Source: an uncultured bacterium
GTDB lineage: Bacteria; Bacillota; Clostridia; Lachnospirales; Lachnospiraceae
Direction of reading: 5' to 3'
NCBI GenBank assembly: GCA_905214365.1
Contig: CAJMMH010000134.1
Span: forward strand, 1-7,463
DNA: 7,463 bases
Shown here one piece after another: positions 1 to 6,368 of this stretch (position 1 is the first letter of the stretch; each line of letters starts with the position of its first letter). The notes below the pieces were generated by a model. That model was not told the origin of the DNA. It saw only the letters and a program-made list of their open reading frames with translations, and did not search any database. The position numbers were made by a program, and so were the translations under genes.

Positions 1-558
1 ATGTTGGATTTTTCATTCAGCTGTTCGCCTTTGAAGCTGGGGTTCAGCTCGCACGAAGGCTTTCCCGGACATCTGTACCAGACGCAGTATACAAGGCAGT
101 ATGTATCGGCATATCCGCTGGAAGCGCTGCTTAGCTGCACTGGAACGTCCGAGGGCTGGGCGTTTTATGTGGAACGGATGTCTCTTGATTGGGCCGGCGT
201 TGATGAAGACACTGCTGATATCTACTGGTATAACTCTTCCATCAACATGGCGCTCTCCGCACTGGTCGATATCGGCGTGAATGCCAAGGACTGGACTAAC
301 GAAGACATTGCCTCGTTTTTATCCGATTACCTGAGCGGAATCACTACTGACAGCTGCCAGTCCCTGTACGATACTGTTGCCAATGATCCAGGCGCTTATC
401 TGCCGTACGCGTTCGGATACTATCAGATGGTGGATCTGTTTGATTCCATCAATGCGGATTATTCCTCTGAATCGTCTATGTACCGCGCATTCCTGAACGT
501 CAGCACCCTTCCGCTTTCTCTGGTCAATAAATATCTGATTACAGACGGAAGCATCTGA
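1..558 (+). CDS. DUF885-family protein, C-terminal part (partial or truncated at 5' side)
   Basis: The reading frame is open from base 1 to a TGA at 556-558 and gives 185 residues. It carries the HEGFPGH motif (residues 18-24) and a downstream EGWAFYVE motif (51-58), the pair of putative zinc-binding/catalytic signatures of the DUF885 (metallopeptidase-like) family. The late stretch YLPYAFGYYQM and the following FLNVSTLPLSLV also fit that family's C-terminus. Full-length members are several hundred residues, so most of the N-terminal half is missing from view. The first 17 residues do not resemble the usual hydrophobic lead into the HEG motif, so the gene either continues upstream as a divergent member or is an N-terminally broken copy; the window edge prevents a decision. 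The substrate is unknown. It converges on the minus-strand transporter and ends before a shared terminator. Confidence 0.75.
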   Translation: MLDFSFSCSPLKLGFSSHEGFPGHLYQTQYTRQYVSAYPLEALLSCTGTSEGWAFYVERMSLDWAGVDEDTADIYWYNSSINMALSALVDIGVNAKDWTNEDIASFLSDYLSGITTDSCQSLYDTVANDPGAYLPYAFGYYQMVDLFDSINADYSSESSMYRAFLNVSTLPLSLVNKYLITDGSI

Positions 559-635
559 CACCGGTGCATTTTATATGCCGGATTCACTTCGCACAACTGC
601 CGCAGCTGCTAAACAGCATCGGTAAAACAGCATAC

Positions 636-687
636 AAAACCCGGAATTTTTCCTTGCCAATATCCGCCTGGGAAAATTCCGGGTTTT
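636..687. terminator. Bidirectional rho-independent terminator between convergent genes
   Basis: An inverted repeat pairs 636-653 with 671-687: a 17-bp stem with one bulged T and a 17-nt loop. The arms begin and end in AAAA/TTTT, so a U-run lies at the 3' side on either strand. It sits in the 166-bp gap between the DUF885 stop (558) and the transporter stop (725), where it can end both convergent transcripts. I see no gene in this gap. Confidence 0.85.
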
Positions 688-724
688 ACTCCGCCGCAGC
701 GCACCTGCCGAACGGATTCAGGCA

Positions 725-1876
725 TCAAAACAGCAGCACTATCAGCTGCTCCGCCAGCACGACGGCAACTAACGCTACCGGATAGGTAGATGCGTAAGCA
801 GTCGCCACATCATCTGTTCCGGACACCTGAATTAAGGTTCCGAGCGCAGGGGTGCTAGTCATACCGCCGCAGAGCGCTCCCATATTGTCCAGAATCGGAA
901 GTTTCAGCACCTTTCTTGCGAACAGATACCCAACTGCCATCGGAACTAATGTAATAATCGCTCCATAAACAAACAACATCGCTCCATGCTGACGAAGAAT
1001 CTCCACAAAGCCTGCGCCGCCCTTGGTTCCTGCTCCGATCAGGAACAGAATCAGACCAAACTCGCGCATGCACTCTAACAGCGTTTTTCTCGGATGCTGG
1101 TCAATCGGTCCGATATGCCCAAAATGGCCGATGATCAGACCGGCAATCAACGGCCCGCCGGATGTTCCGAGCGAGAAGGTTGCTCCGCCCGGAAGCGGAA
1201 TGGCAATCAGACCAATAATAACGCCAAGCGTTACCGTCAGACATAACGGCATCATACCCAGATGCTCAACCGCAAACCATTTTTTCTTCAGTTCTGCCGG
1301 TTTATTCTGTTCCGAAGCCGCTTCTAAGCGTTTACGCTCTTCCTTCATGTCAACACGCAGAAACTTCGGCATCAGCTGAACAAACAGAACAACACCGAAC
1401 ACACCGAACGGATACGCAATTCCGTAGCCGACAGAAACCATGTGTTCCCCGGCCTCCCCTGCCGCTTCCTGCGCCGCGGCAAGTCCCGGCGTACTGGTCA
1501 GCGCGCCTGACATCAGACCGGCAGCCAGAGACGAATCAATCCCGCTAATCAACGTAATTGCAATTGTGCATACCGCCCCGGTCGCAATAATGCAGAGACC
1601 AAGCAGCACGTATGACTTAATATTTTTCACAAAGTTATGGAAAAACTTCGGTCCGGCAATCAGACCAACAGACGCGACAAACAAAACAACGCCAAGGCTG
1701 TTGACAAAGCCAGGAACAGAAACCCCAAAATGTCCTGCTACCAAAGCAGCCAGTAAAACTCCCGCATCGCCGATCTCAATCCCTTTAATCGTAATGCACC
1801 CAATCAGATAGCCAAATACCGCAATCATAAATACTTGAAAGACGGAATTTGCAATCACCTCATTGATAAAATCCAT
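725..1876 (-). CDS. AspT/YidE-type (aspartate:alanine exchanger family) membrane transporter, short form
   Basis: This 383-residue, strongly hydrophobic protein has two homologous halves, the hallmark of the Asp-Al_Ex/YidE-YbjL transporter family. The repeated signatures are GALTSTPGLAAA (124-135) and GGMTSTPALGTL (337-348), and each half also has a VAGHFG or IIGHFGHIG segment (47-51, 248-255). A charged cytoplasmic loop rich in Lys and Glu (about 174-200) separates the halves. Typical family members are about 550 residues with two TrkA-C (RCK) domains in that loop; both are absent here. The substrate is not readable from sequence; family members exchange amino acids or carboxylates such as aspartate, alanine or succinate. 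The gene lies downstream of the fumarate-reductase-like pair but beyond a terminator, so it may be partly independently transcribed. The ATG at 1876 has a purine-rich upstream stretch (GGGAAGG) with rather short spacing. Confidence 0.85.
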   Translation of the reverse strand: MDFINEVIANSVFQVFMIAVFGYLIGCITIKGIEIGDAGVLLAALVAGHFGVSVPGFVNSLGVVLFVASVGLIAGPKFFHNFVKNIKSYVLLGLCIIATGAVCTIAITLISGIDSSLAAGLMSGALTSTPGLAAAQEAAGEAGEHMVSVGYGIAYPFGVFGVVLFVQLMPKFLRVDMKEERKRLEAASEQNKPAELKKKWFAVEHLGMMPLCLTVTLGVIIGLIAIPLPGGATFSLGTSGGPLIAGLIIGHFGHIGPIDQHPRKTLLECMREFGLILFLIGAGTKGGAGFVEILRQHGAMLFVYGAIITLVPMAVGYLFARKVLKLPILDNMGALCGGMTSTPALGTLIQVSGTDDVATAYASTYPVALVAVVLAEQLIVLLF

Positions 1877-1942
1877 TTACCTTCCCATATTCCTTTCTTC
1901 ATTTGTAGTGTGCTCCCGCAATTTATGAATATCAGACAGGCT

Positions 1943-2021
1943 GCAAAATCAGGCAGCTCAGCTGCTCAGATTCAGAAACTGTCGGCAGCCGCCGAAGCGC
2001 CATCATGCAAAAATCAGGCAG
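1943..2021. repeat. Short direct repeat associated with two hairpins
   Basis: The 14-base word GCAAAATCAGGCAG at 1943-1956 recurs at 2007-2021 with one additional A. Each copy forms one arm plus the T-run side (on the minus strand) of a separate hairpin. It may reflect duplication of a terminator end, or chance in a short region. Confidence 0.5.
1945..1972 (-). terminator. Weak second terminator-like hairpin upstream of the transporter
   Basis: On the minus strand, 1972-1947 can fold into a hairpin (about 9-10 pairs, interrupted by a small internal loop and one G-U pair) directly followed by TTTT and GC. It lies about 70 bases upstream of the transporter ATG. It could be a back-up terminator for the reductase operon or a leader hairpin limiting transporter expression. 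The stem is imperfect and the T-run short, so the call is tentative. Confidence 0.35.
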
Positions 2022-2046
2022 ACTGATTATACACCAGCCTGCCTGA
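2009..2046 (-). terminator. Rho-independent terminator of the reductase operon
   Basis: On the minus strand, TCAGGCAGGCTG (2046-2035) pairs with CAGTCTGCCTGA (2025-2014) to give a 12-bp stem with one G-T pair and a 9-nt loop, followed at once by TTTTT (2013-2009). It begins 50 bases after the flavoprotein stop codon (2096-2098) and precedes the transporter gene, so it should end most transcripts of the flavin/iron-sulfur operon. The whole 219-bp gap (1877-2095) holds no gene that I can support. Confidence 0.8.
2026..2031 (-). promoter_or_regulatory. Possible -10 element for the transporter gene
   Basis: A perfect TATAAT lies on the minus strand at 2031-2026, overlapping the loop of the operon terminator, about 150 bases upstream of the transporter ATG. 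No good -35 hexamer is present 16-18 bases upstream, and the TG before TATAAT is one base off the extended -10 position. It is a candidate only; it would explain how the transporter is expressed past the terminator. Confidence 0.22.
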
Positions 2047-2095
2047 CCTCTTACTGACGATTACCCGCCGGTATCTGTTTTATTGTTCCGAAATT

Positions 2096-3718
2096 TTAGT
2101 CCCAGATCCCGTTGTTGTTCTTCTTTCTTCTGTAATCCGGAAGAATCTTCGGGGATACCTCATCGGTATGGATGCCTGCAGCCTCGCACTCCTTTGCGAA
2201 GGAATCAACGTGGCTCAGGGTCAGATCGGAAAGGGTTACGCTGCGGAACTTCTTTCCAGCTTCCTTTCCGGCGTTGCGGCCGAATACGATAACATCCAGC
2301 AGAGAGTTACCCATCAGACGGTTTCTTCCATGAACACCGCCGGCAGCTTCGCCTGCTACGTACAGATTCTCAACGTCAGACATGCTGTCTACGGTTACAC
2401 GAACACCGCCGTTCTGATAATGAAGGGTCGGATAAATAACAATCGGAACCTTTCTCATATCAATATCATATCTCATGTACATACGAAGCATACCCGGAAG
2501 TCTCTTCTCCAGGGTGCCCTCGCCATTAATCTTGTCGATCATCGGGCTGTCCAGCCAGATACCGTCGCGGAGCGGAGTATGCACACCGTTTCCTCTGGAA
2601 ACCTCACGGATTACGCCGGATGCCGCTACATCACGGGTTTCCAGCGGATGCATAAATGCCTCTCCGTTTACGTTAACGAACTGAGCGCCCATGGAGCGGA
2701 CCTTCTCAGTAACAAGCGCGCCGTAAATCTGAGATGGAAACGCAACGCCGGTCGGATGATACTGCAGGGTATCCTGATACAGCAGTCTCGCACCTGCGCG
2801 GTATGCCAGAACGAGACCGTCAGCAGTCGCGCCGTAATGGTTGGAGGTCGGGAATCCCTGATAATGCAGACGGCCTGCGCCTCCAGTTGCAATGATAACG
2901 CACTTTGCGCGCGCAATCATCAGCTCTCCGGTCTCCATGTTCTGAAGAACGGCTCCTGCTGCCTTGCCCTCGGTATCCTTGATGATCTCGATTGCGGATG
3001 TGAAATCAACGATCGGGATTCTGCGGTTCTGAACCTCGTCACGCAGAACTCTCATGATCTCAGCACCGGAATAATCGGCTGCCGCGTGCATTCTCTTGCG
3101 GGAAGTACCGCCGCCGTGAGTGGTGATCATGTTGCCGTCCGCGTCCTTATCAAACAGAACGCCGAGACGATTCAGCCACTGAATTGCCTCCGGTCCGTCC
3201 GTAACCAGCTTCTCAACCAGCTCCGGAACGTTTGCGAAGTGTCCGCCGCCCATAACATCCAGATAATGCTGTGCCGGAGAGTCATTCTCCTTGTCGGCAG
3301 CCTGGATGCCGCCTTCTGCCATCATCGTGTTTGCATCGCCGATACGAAGCTTGGTTACGATCAGAACGTTTGCTCCCGCCTCATGCGCCTCGATAGCTGC
3401 GGAAGCACCGGAACCGCCGCCTCCGATAATCAGTACATCAGTATCGTAGTCCGGATGGGTCAGATCCAGGTTCATACCTCTGACACGGCTGTTTGCCTGC
3501 AGCAACTCAACTAACTCCTTCGGCGCCTTCTCGCCCTTGTTCGGTCCTACTTCGATCTGTGCAAAGCTTGCCAGATTGTAATCCGGATGATACTGCTGAA
3601 GTAAGGCATCCTTCTCATCAGCGGTCATACGTCTCGGCTCCGTCTTCATACGCTCGGCTCTGGTAGCCTCTACCTTTGCGACGGATTCCATCATTTCCTC
3701 GGTATACGGAAAACTCAT
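2096..3718 (-). CDS. frdA: Fumarate reductase/succinate dehydrogenase-type FAD flavoprotein subunit
   Basis: A 540-residue flavoprotein predicted to reduce fumarate (or a close enoate) with electrons from the adjacent iron-sulfur subunit. The Rossmann FAD motif is GGGGSGASAAIEA (99-111). Dicarboxylate-site residues match the FrdA/SdhA family: QYHPTG with His321, TEKVRSMG with Arg341, TLHYQNGG with His433 and HGRNRL with Arg467, so the active site appears intact. The covalent-flavin histidine of classic FrdA is replaced: the segment reads ANT (129-131), with Asn130, as in non-covalent relatives such as L-aspartate oxidase. About 90 residues precede the FAD motif, and only 73 follow Arg467, so the usual long C-terminal helical domain is missing. 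The ATG at 3718 has GGAGG eight bases upstream. It lies 13 bases after the iron-sulfur gene. NadB is unlikely because of the paired FrdB-like gene. Confidence 0.88.
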   Translation of the reverse strand: MSFPYTEEMMESVAKVEATRAERMKTEPRRMTADEKDALLQQYHPDYNLASFAQIEVGPNKGEKAPKELVELLQANSRVRGMNLDLTHPDYDTDVLIIGGGGSGASAAIEAHEAGANVLIVTKLRIGDANTMMAEGGIQAADKENDSPAQHYLDVMGGGHFANVPELVEKLVTDGPEAIQWLNRLGVLFDKDADGNMITTHGGGTSRKRMHAAADYSGAEIMRVLRDEVQNRRIPIVDFTSAIEIIKDTEGKAAGAVLQNMETGELMIARAKCVIIATGGAGRLHYQGFPTSNHYGATADGLVLAYRAGARLLYQDTLQYHPTGVAFPSQIYGALVTEKVRSMGAQFVNVNGEAFMHPLETRDVAASGVIREVSRGNGVHTPLRDGIWLDSPMIDKINGEGTLEKRLPGMLRMYMRYDIDMRKVPIVIYPTLHYQNGGVRVTVDSMSDVENLYVAGEAAGGVHGRNRLMGNSLLDVIVFGRNAGKEAGKKFRSVTLSDLTLSHVDSFAKECEAAGIHTDEVSPKILPDYRRKKNNNGIWD

Positions 3719-3726
3719 GTCCTTCT

Positions 3727-3731
3727 CCTCC
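3727..3731 (-). promoter_or_regulatory. Ribosome binding site of the flavoprotein gene
   Basis: GGAGG on the minus strand immediately follows the TAA of the iron-sulfur subunit gene and ends eight bases before the ATG at 3718. It fixes that start and implies translational coupling of the two subunits. Confidence 0.8.
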
Positions 3732-4406
3732 TTACTTCTCGATCACTCTGGTATTGTACATCTCTTTCAGCTCGTCAATCGACTTGCCCATGATGTCTTC
3801 CATTGCGCCGTTAAACTTACCCTCTGCAATTTCTTCTACACGCTCATTCAGCTGCTTGGACTCCGGCTTAATATACTTTCCAGTCAGACGTCTTGCAAGC
3901 AGAGCTACCTGCGGGTGAGAAATTCCTGCCGGGCAGCGGGAAGAACATACGCCGCACATAACGCAGTCAAAGGACTCCTCCGCACACTTCTCATACTCGC
4001 CGCGCTGTGCATACGCGATATACTGCATAACATTCAGCTGCTGGGTACATGCCTTGGTGCAGGCGTTGCAGCCGATACATGCGTAGATTTCCGGGTACAG
4101 CTGCATCATAATCTCCTGCGTTGGGCGGATCTCCTCGATGGTGTAAAGCTTCTTCTCCAGCGGGAAGAACGGAAGGGAAGCAACGCACATGTTGTCCTCA
4201 ACCTTGGTGCTGCATGCCAGACATCCGTGCAGCGTATTCTCTCCCTTAATGCGGTAGATCGTTGCACAGGCACCGCAGAATCCGTTGCGGCAGCCGCAGC
4301 CGCGCACCAGCTGGTAACCGGAATACTCAAAGGCTTCCATGATAGTCAGGCTGGCCGGCACGCTGTATTTCTTGCCATATAAGTAAACATTAATCATCTC
4401 GTCCAT
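3732..4406 (-). CDS. frdB: Fumarate reductase-type iron-sulfur subunit ([2Fe-2S] plus two [4Fe-4S] motifs)
   Basis: This 224-residue protein should wire electrons to the flavoprotein encoded next. The N-terminal domain is a plant-type [2Fe-2S] fold with CRNGFCGAC (Cys39, 44, 47) and a fourth ligand at Cys62; Cys37 and Cys65 are additional nearby cysteines. The C-terminal domain has CIGCNACTKAC (110, 113, 116, 120) and CVMCGVCSSRCP (148, 151, 154, 158). In classic FrdB/SdhB the second motif lacks one cysteine and a [3Fe-4S] cluster forms; here all four are present, so two [4Fe-4S] clusters are more likely. Its domain order resembles SdhB and the N-terminal part of archaeal thiol:fumarate reductase TfrB, without the CCG domains of the latter. 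The ATG at 4406 has GGAGG at 4419-4423, 12 bases upstream; Met4 is a less likely start. No anchor subunit gene is next to it. Confidence 0.9.
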   Translation of the reverse strand: MDEMINVYLYGKKYSVPASLTIMEAFEYSGYQLVRGCGCRNGFCGACATIYRIKGENTLHGCLACSTKVEDNMCVASLPFFPLEKKLYTIEEIRPTQEIMMQLYPEIYACIGCNACTKACTQQLNVMQYIAYAQRGEYEKCAEESFDCVMCGVCSSRCPAGISHPQVALLARRLTGKYIKPESKQLNERVEEIAEGKFNGAMEDIMGKSIDELKEMYNTRVIEK

Positions 4407-4436
4407 TTTATACCTTTACCTCCAAAAATGTCGGTC

Positions 4437-4459
4437 AAGCGGACCCTTGCAGTCCGCTT
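4437..4459 (-). other. Intra-operon hairpin between the NAD(P)H module and the fumarate reductase genes
   Basis: An 8-bp perfect inverted repeat, AAGCGGAC (4437-4444) and GTCCGCTT (4452-4459), flanks a 7-nt loop in the 83-bp gap between 4406 and 4490. On the minus strand the nearest T-run (TTTTT) starts about ten bases after the stem, so it is not a standard terminator. It could be a processing or mRNA-stability element, or a partial attenuator, separating the upstream and downstream halves of the operon. Confidence 0.55.
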
Positions 4460-4489
4460 TGCTACTTGCTCATAACCGGATTGCTGCTA

Positions 4490-5317
4490 TTAATACTCGT
4501 CCGGCAGCTCATCCAGCTGATCAAAGCGGAATACAGGGCCATCCTTGCATACATACTTGGAACCGATGTTGCAGCGGCCGCACTTTCCGATACCGCACTT
4601 CATACGCAGCTCCATCGTTGTATAAACCTGGGAACGGGCAAAGCCAAGCTCCTGCAGGTTCTGCAGCGTAAACTTGATCATGATTGGCGGACCGCAGATC
4701 AGTACCGTCTTGTCTACGGAAAGATTCAGCTCCTTGACGTAGTTCGGTACGAAACCGACATGTCCGTCCCACCCCTCCTGCGGGCGGTCGATCGTCAGAT
4801 GTACGTTAATTCCGGCTTCCCGGCACCACTGCTCTTCGATCTCATCATAGTCAACCAGATCATCCTTGGAACGGGAACCGTAAATAATATCAATATCGCC
4901 GTAATTGTCACGGTAATGACGGCAATAGTTGATAACGGAACGAAGCGGAGCCAGACCGATACCGCCGGCGATGAACAGAAGGTTCTTTCCCTTCAGCTCC
5001 GTATCAACCGGAAATCCGTTTCCGTACGGTCCGCGGATGGTTACCATCTGACCGGGCTCCATCTGATGAAGCCAGTTGGTCAGGCATCCGCACTTCTTAA
5101 TGGAAAATTCCATAAACTCCTCGTTAGTCGGAGAAGAGGTAATGGAAAACATACCCTCGCCGACACCCGGAATGGAAAGCATCGCGCACTGTCCCGGCTT
5201 ATGCTCAAACGCCTTTTTGCCGTCCGGCGTTACTACGCGGAAGGTCTTAACGTCCGGCGTATCCTTGCGGATATCCGTTACCACGCCGAGTACGGGAACT
5301 AATTCTTCTCTGCTCAT
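4490..5317 (-). CDS. FAD/NAD(P)-binding oxidoreductase with C-terminal [2Fe-2S] (AsrB / sulfhydrogenase-gamma / FlxA-like)
   Basis: A 275-residue ferredoxin-reductase-family protein, probably the NAD(P)H entry or exit point of the complex. An N-terminal FAD-binding barrel includes MFSITSSPT (56-64), where FAD is expected to bind. The NAD(P) domain has AGGIGLAPLRS (117-127) and the late CGPPIMIKF (208-216). A C-terminal plant-type-like [2Fe-2S] site is formed by Cys241, Cys246, Cys249 and Cys257 (C-x4-C-x2-C-x7-C), as in PyrK, AsrB and sulfhydrogenase gamma subunits. Its ATG at 5317 overlaps the TGA of the upstream gene by four bases (ATGA), and GGAGG at 5327-5331 lies nine bases upstream. With the two iron-sulfur neighbours it matches the FlxA role in FlxABCD; AsrB of anaerobic sulfite reductase is less likely because no AsrC sirohaem subunit follows. 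NADH versus NADPH preference cannot be read. Confidence 0.85.
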   Translation of the reverse strand: MSREELVPVLGVVTDIRKDTPDVKTFRVVTPDGKKAFEHKPGQCAMLSIPGVGEGMFSITSSPTNEEFMEFSIKKCGCLTNWLHQMEPGQMVTIRGPYGNGFPVDTELKGKNLLFIAGGIGLAPLRSVINYCRHYRDNYGDIDIIYGSRSKDDLVDYDEIEEQWCREAGINVHLTIDRPQEGWDGHVGFVPNYVKELNLSVDKTVLICGPPIMIKFTLQNLQELGFARSQVYTTMELRMKCGIGKCGRCNIGSKYVCKDGPVFRFDQLDELPDEY

Positions 5318-6366
5318 GCCTGTTCACCTCCTGCGTTTTCAGCAGCCTGCGGCGCGGAAAGCGTGCGGGCTACCTTTACAATATTCATCGAAATCGGACA
5401 CTTCTTGAGACAGCGTCCACAGCCGACGCAGCCGAACTCTCCGTCACGGTTGATCGGGTTGTAAACCAGCTTGTGCATGAATCTCTGACGGAAACGCTCA
5501 ACCTGTGATTTCCGGTTTGTACCGTGTGCCATCATGGTGAAATCACGGTACATGCAGGAATCCCAGCAGCGGTAACGCTCAATGCCATGGCCGTTGTTAA
5601 AGTCACGCACATCGTAGCACTGACAGGTCGGGCAGACAAACGTACAGGTTCCGCAGCCAAGACAATGGCTCGACAGCTCCTTCCACTCCGGACGGCTGAA
5701 GATTTCCAGCTCCGGATGGCTGGTAAAGTAAGACAAATCCAGGCCAGCAAGCGGAAGCTTCGGCAGAATCGCCTTTACCTGCTCACGCTGCTTCTCAACC
5801 GCCTCGCCGCCGCTCTCTTCAAACACGCTCTTTACCGCTTCGGTCAGCTTCTGTCCCTTTTCGGTCTGCGCTTCCCAGTAAAGAGCACCGTCAGCAATCC
5901 AGGTCACTACATCGCCCTCCGGCTTGGTCGGATCGATGCCGAAGGTCTGGCAAAAGCAGGTCTCATCCGGTTTATGACATGCCATGGAAACAACAATACC
6001 ATGCTCTCTTTTTGCCGCGTAGAAGGTATCCTGCGGCTCGGCAAGGAAAACCTTGTCCAGAATGGAAAAGCTTCTTGCGTCGCAGGCTCTGACTCCAAAT
6101 ACGACGAAATCCTCCTGCACACGCTCTGCCGCCTCCACGGAAATGGACTTTCCGTCCATATGGAACTTCATCAGATCCTCGCTGAAGGAGAAGAACATGT
6201 CTTTTGCGGACTTTACCGTCTGGAGCGCGTCCAGACGAACCTTTGCGTCCGGCGTATACTCGCCGAACTCAACCTCCTTTGCCTTCTCAATCGGAAGGTA
6301 AAGTTTTCCGAACGAGGCAAGGACATCATACAGACGGCTGATTTCATTTACTGCTATCTTTAACAT
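5314..6366 (-). CDS. 4Fe-4S dicluster electron-transfer protein (AsrA / sulfhydrogenase-beta / Flx-like)
   Basis: From the ATG at 6366 this is 350 residues. Family marker GVRACDAR occurs at 91-98, followed by a cysteine-rich MACHKPDETCFC region (128-139). Two C-terminal ferredoxin motifs are present: CLGCGTCTFVCP (Cys235, 238, 241, 245), extended by Cys248 and Cys250, and CVGCGRCLKKCP (Cys313, 316, 319, 323). This is the layout of AsrA and sulfhydrogenase beta subunits, which pass electrons between the FAD/NAD(P) partner and a terminal enzyme. It is a soluble protein with no membrane segment. An alternative GTG start at 6372 overlaps the upstream TGA as GTGA. The GGGG purine run at 6376-6379 is nine bases from the ATG but three from the GTG, which favours the ATG, although GGAG at 6381-6384 would suit the GTG. 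It is translationally coupled to the genes on both sides. Confidence 0.85.
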   Translation of the reverse strand: MLKIAVNEISRLYDVLASFGKLYLPIEKAKEVEFGEYTPDAKVRLDALQTVKSAKDMFFSFSEDLMKFHMDGKSISVEAAERVQEDFVVFGVRACDARSFSILDKVFLAEPQDTFYAAKREHGIVVSMACHKPDETCFCQTFGIDPTKPEGDVVTWIADGALYWEAQTEKGQKLTEAVKSVFEESGGEAVEKQREQVKAILPKLPLAGLDLSYFTSHPELEIFSRPEWKELSSHCLGCGTCTFVCPTCQCYDVRDFNNGHGIERYRCWDSCMYRDFTMMAHGTNRKSQVERFRQRFMHKLVYNPINRDGEFGCVGCGRCLKKCPISMNIVKVARTLSAPQAAENAGGEQA

Positions 6367-6368
6367 GA

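Noticed and set aside
561..581. Small hairpin just after the DUF885 stop codon
   Set aside because: The stem is broken by a two-base bulge and has no T-run; the stronger terminator at 636-687 explains termination.
2168..3514. Long open frame of 448 codons on the + strand
   Set aside because: It lies wholly antisense to the flavoprotein gene, has no recognisable domain or ribosome binding site, and is explained by the codon bias of the real gene.
2096..3718. L-aspartate oxidase (NadB)
   Set aside because: The Asn in place of the flavin-linked His fits NadB, but the pairing with an FrdB-like gene, the N-terminal extension and the absence of nadA/nadC argue against it.
3717..4382. Open frame of 221 codons on the + strand
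   Set aside because: Antisense to the FrdB-like gene, which has three intact cysteine motifs.
4466..5302. Open frame of 278 codons on the + strand
   Set aside because: It is antisense to the FAD/NAD(P) oxidoreductase gene, whose motifs and start signals are clear; no domain is seen in this translation.
5524..6363. Open frame of 279 codons on the + strand
   Set aside because: Antisense shadow of the AsrA-like gene, with no family resemblance.
4490..6366. AsrAB of anaerobic sulfite reductase
   Set aside because: The two proteins resemble AsrA and AsrB, but no AsrC-like sirohaem subunit follows; MvhD-like and FrdAB-like neighbours fit a Flx-type module better.
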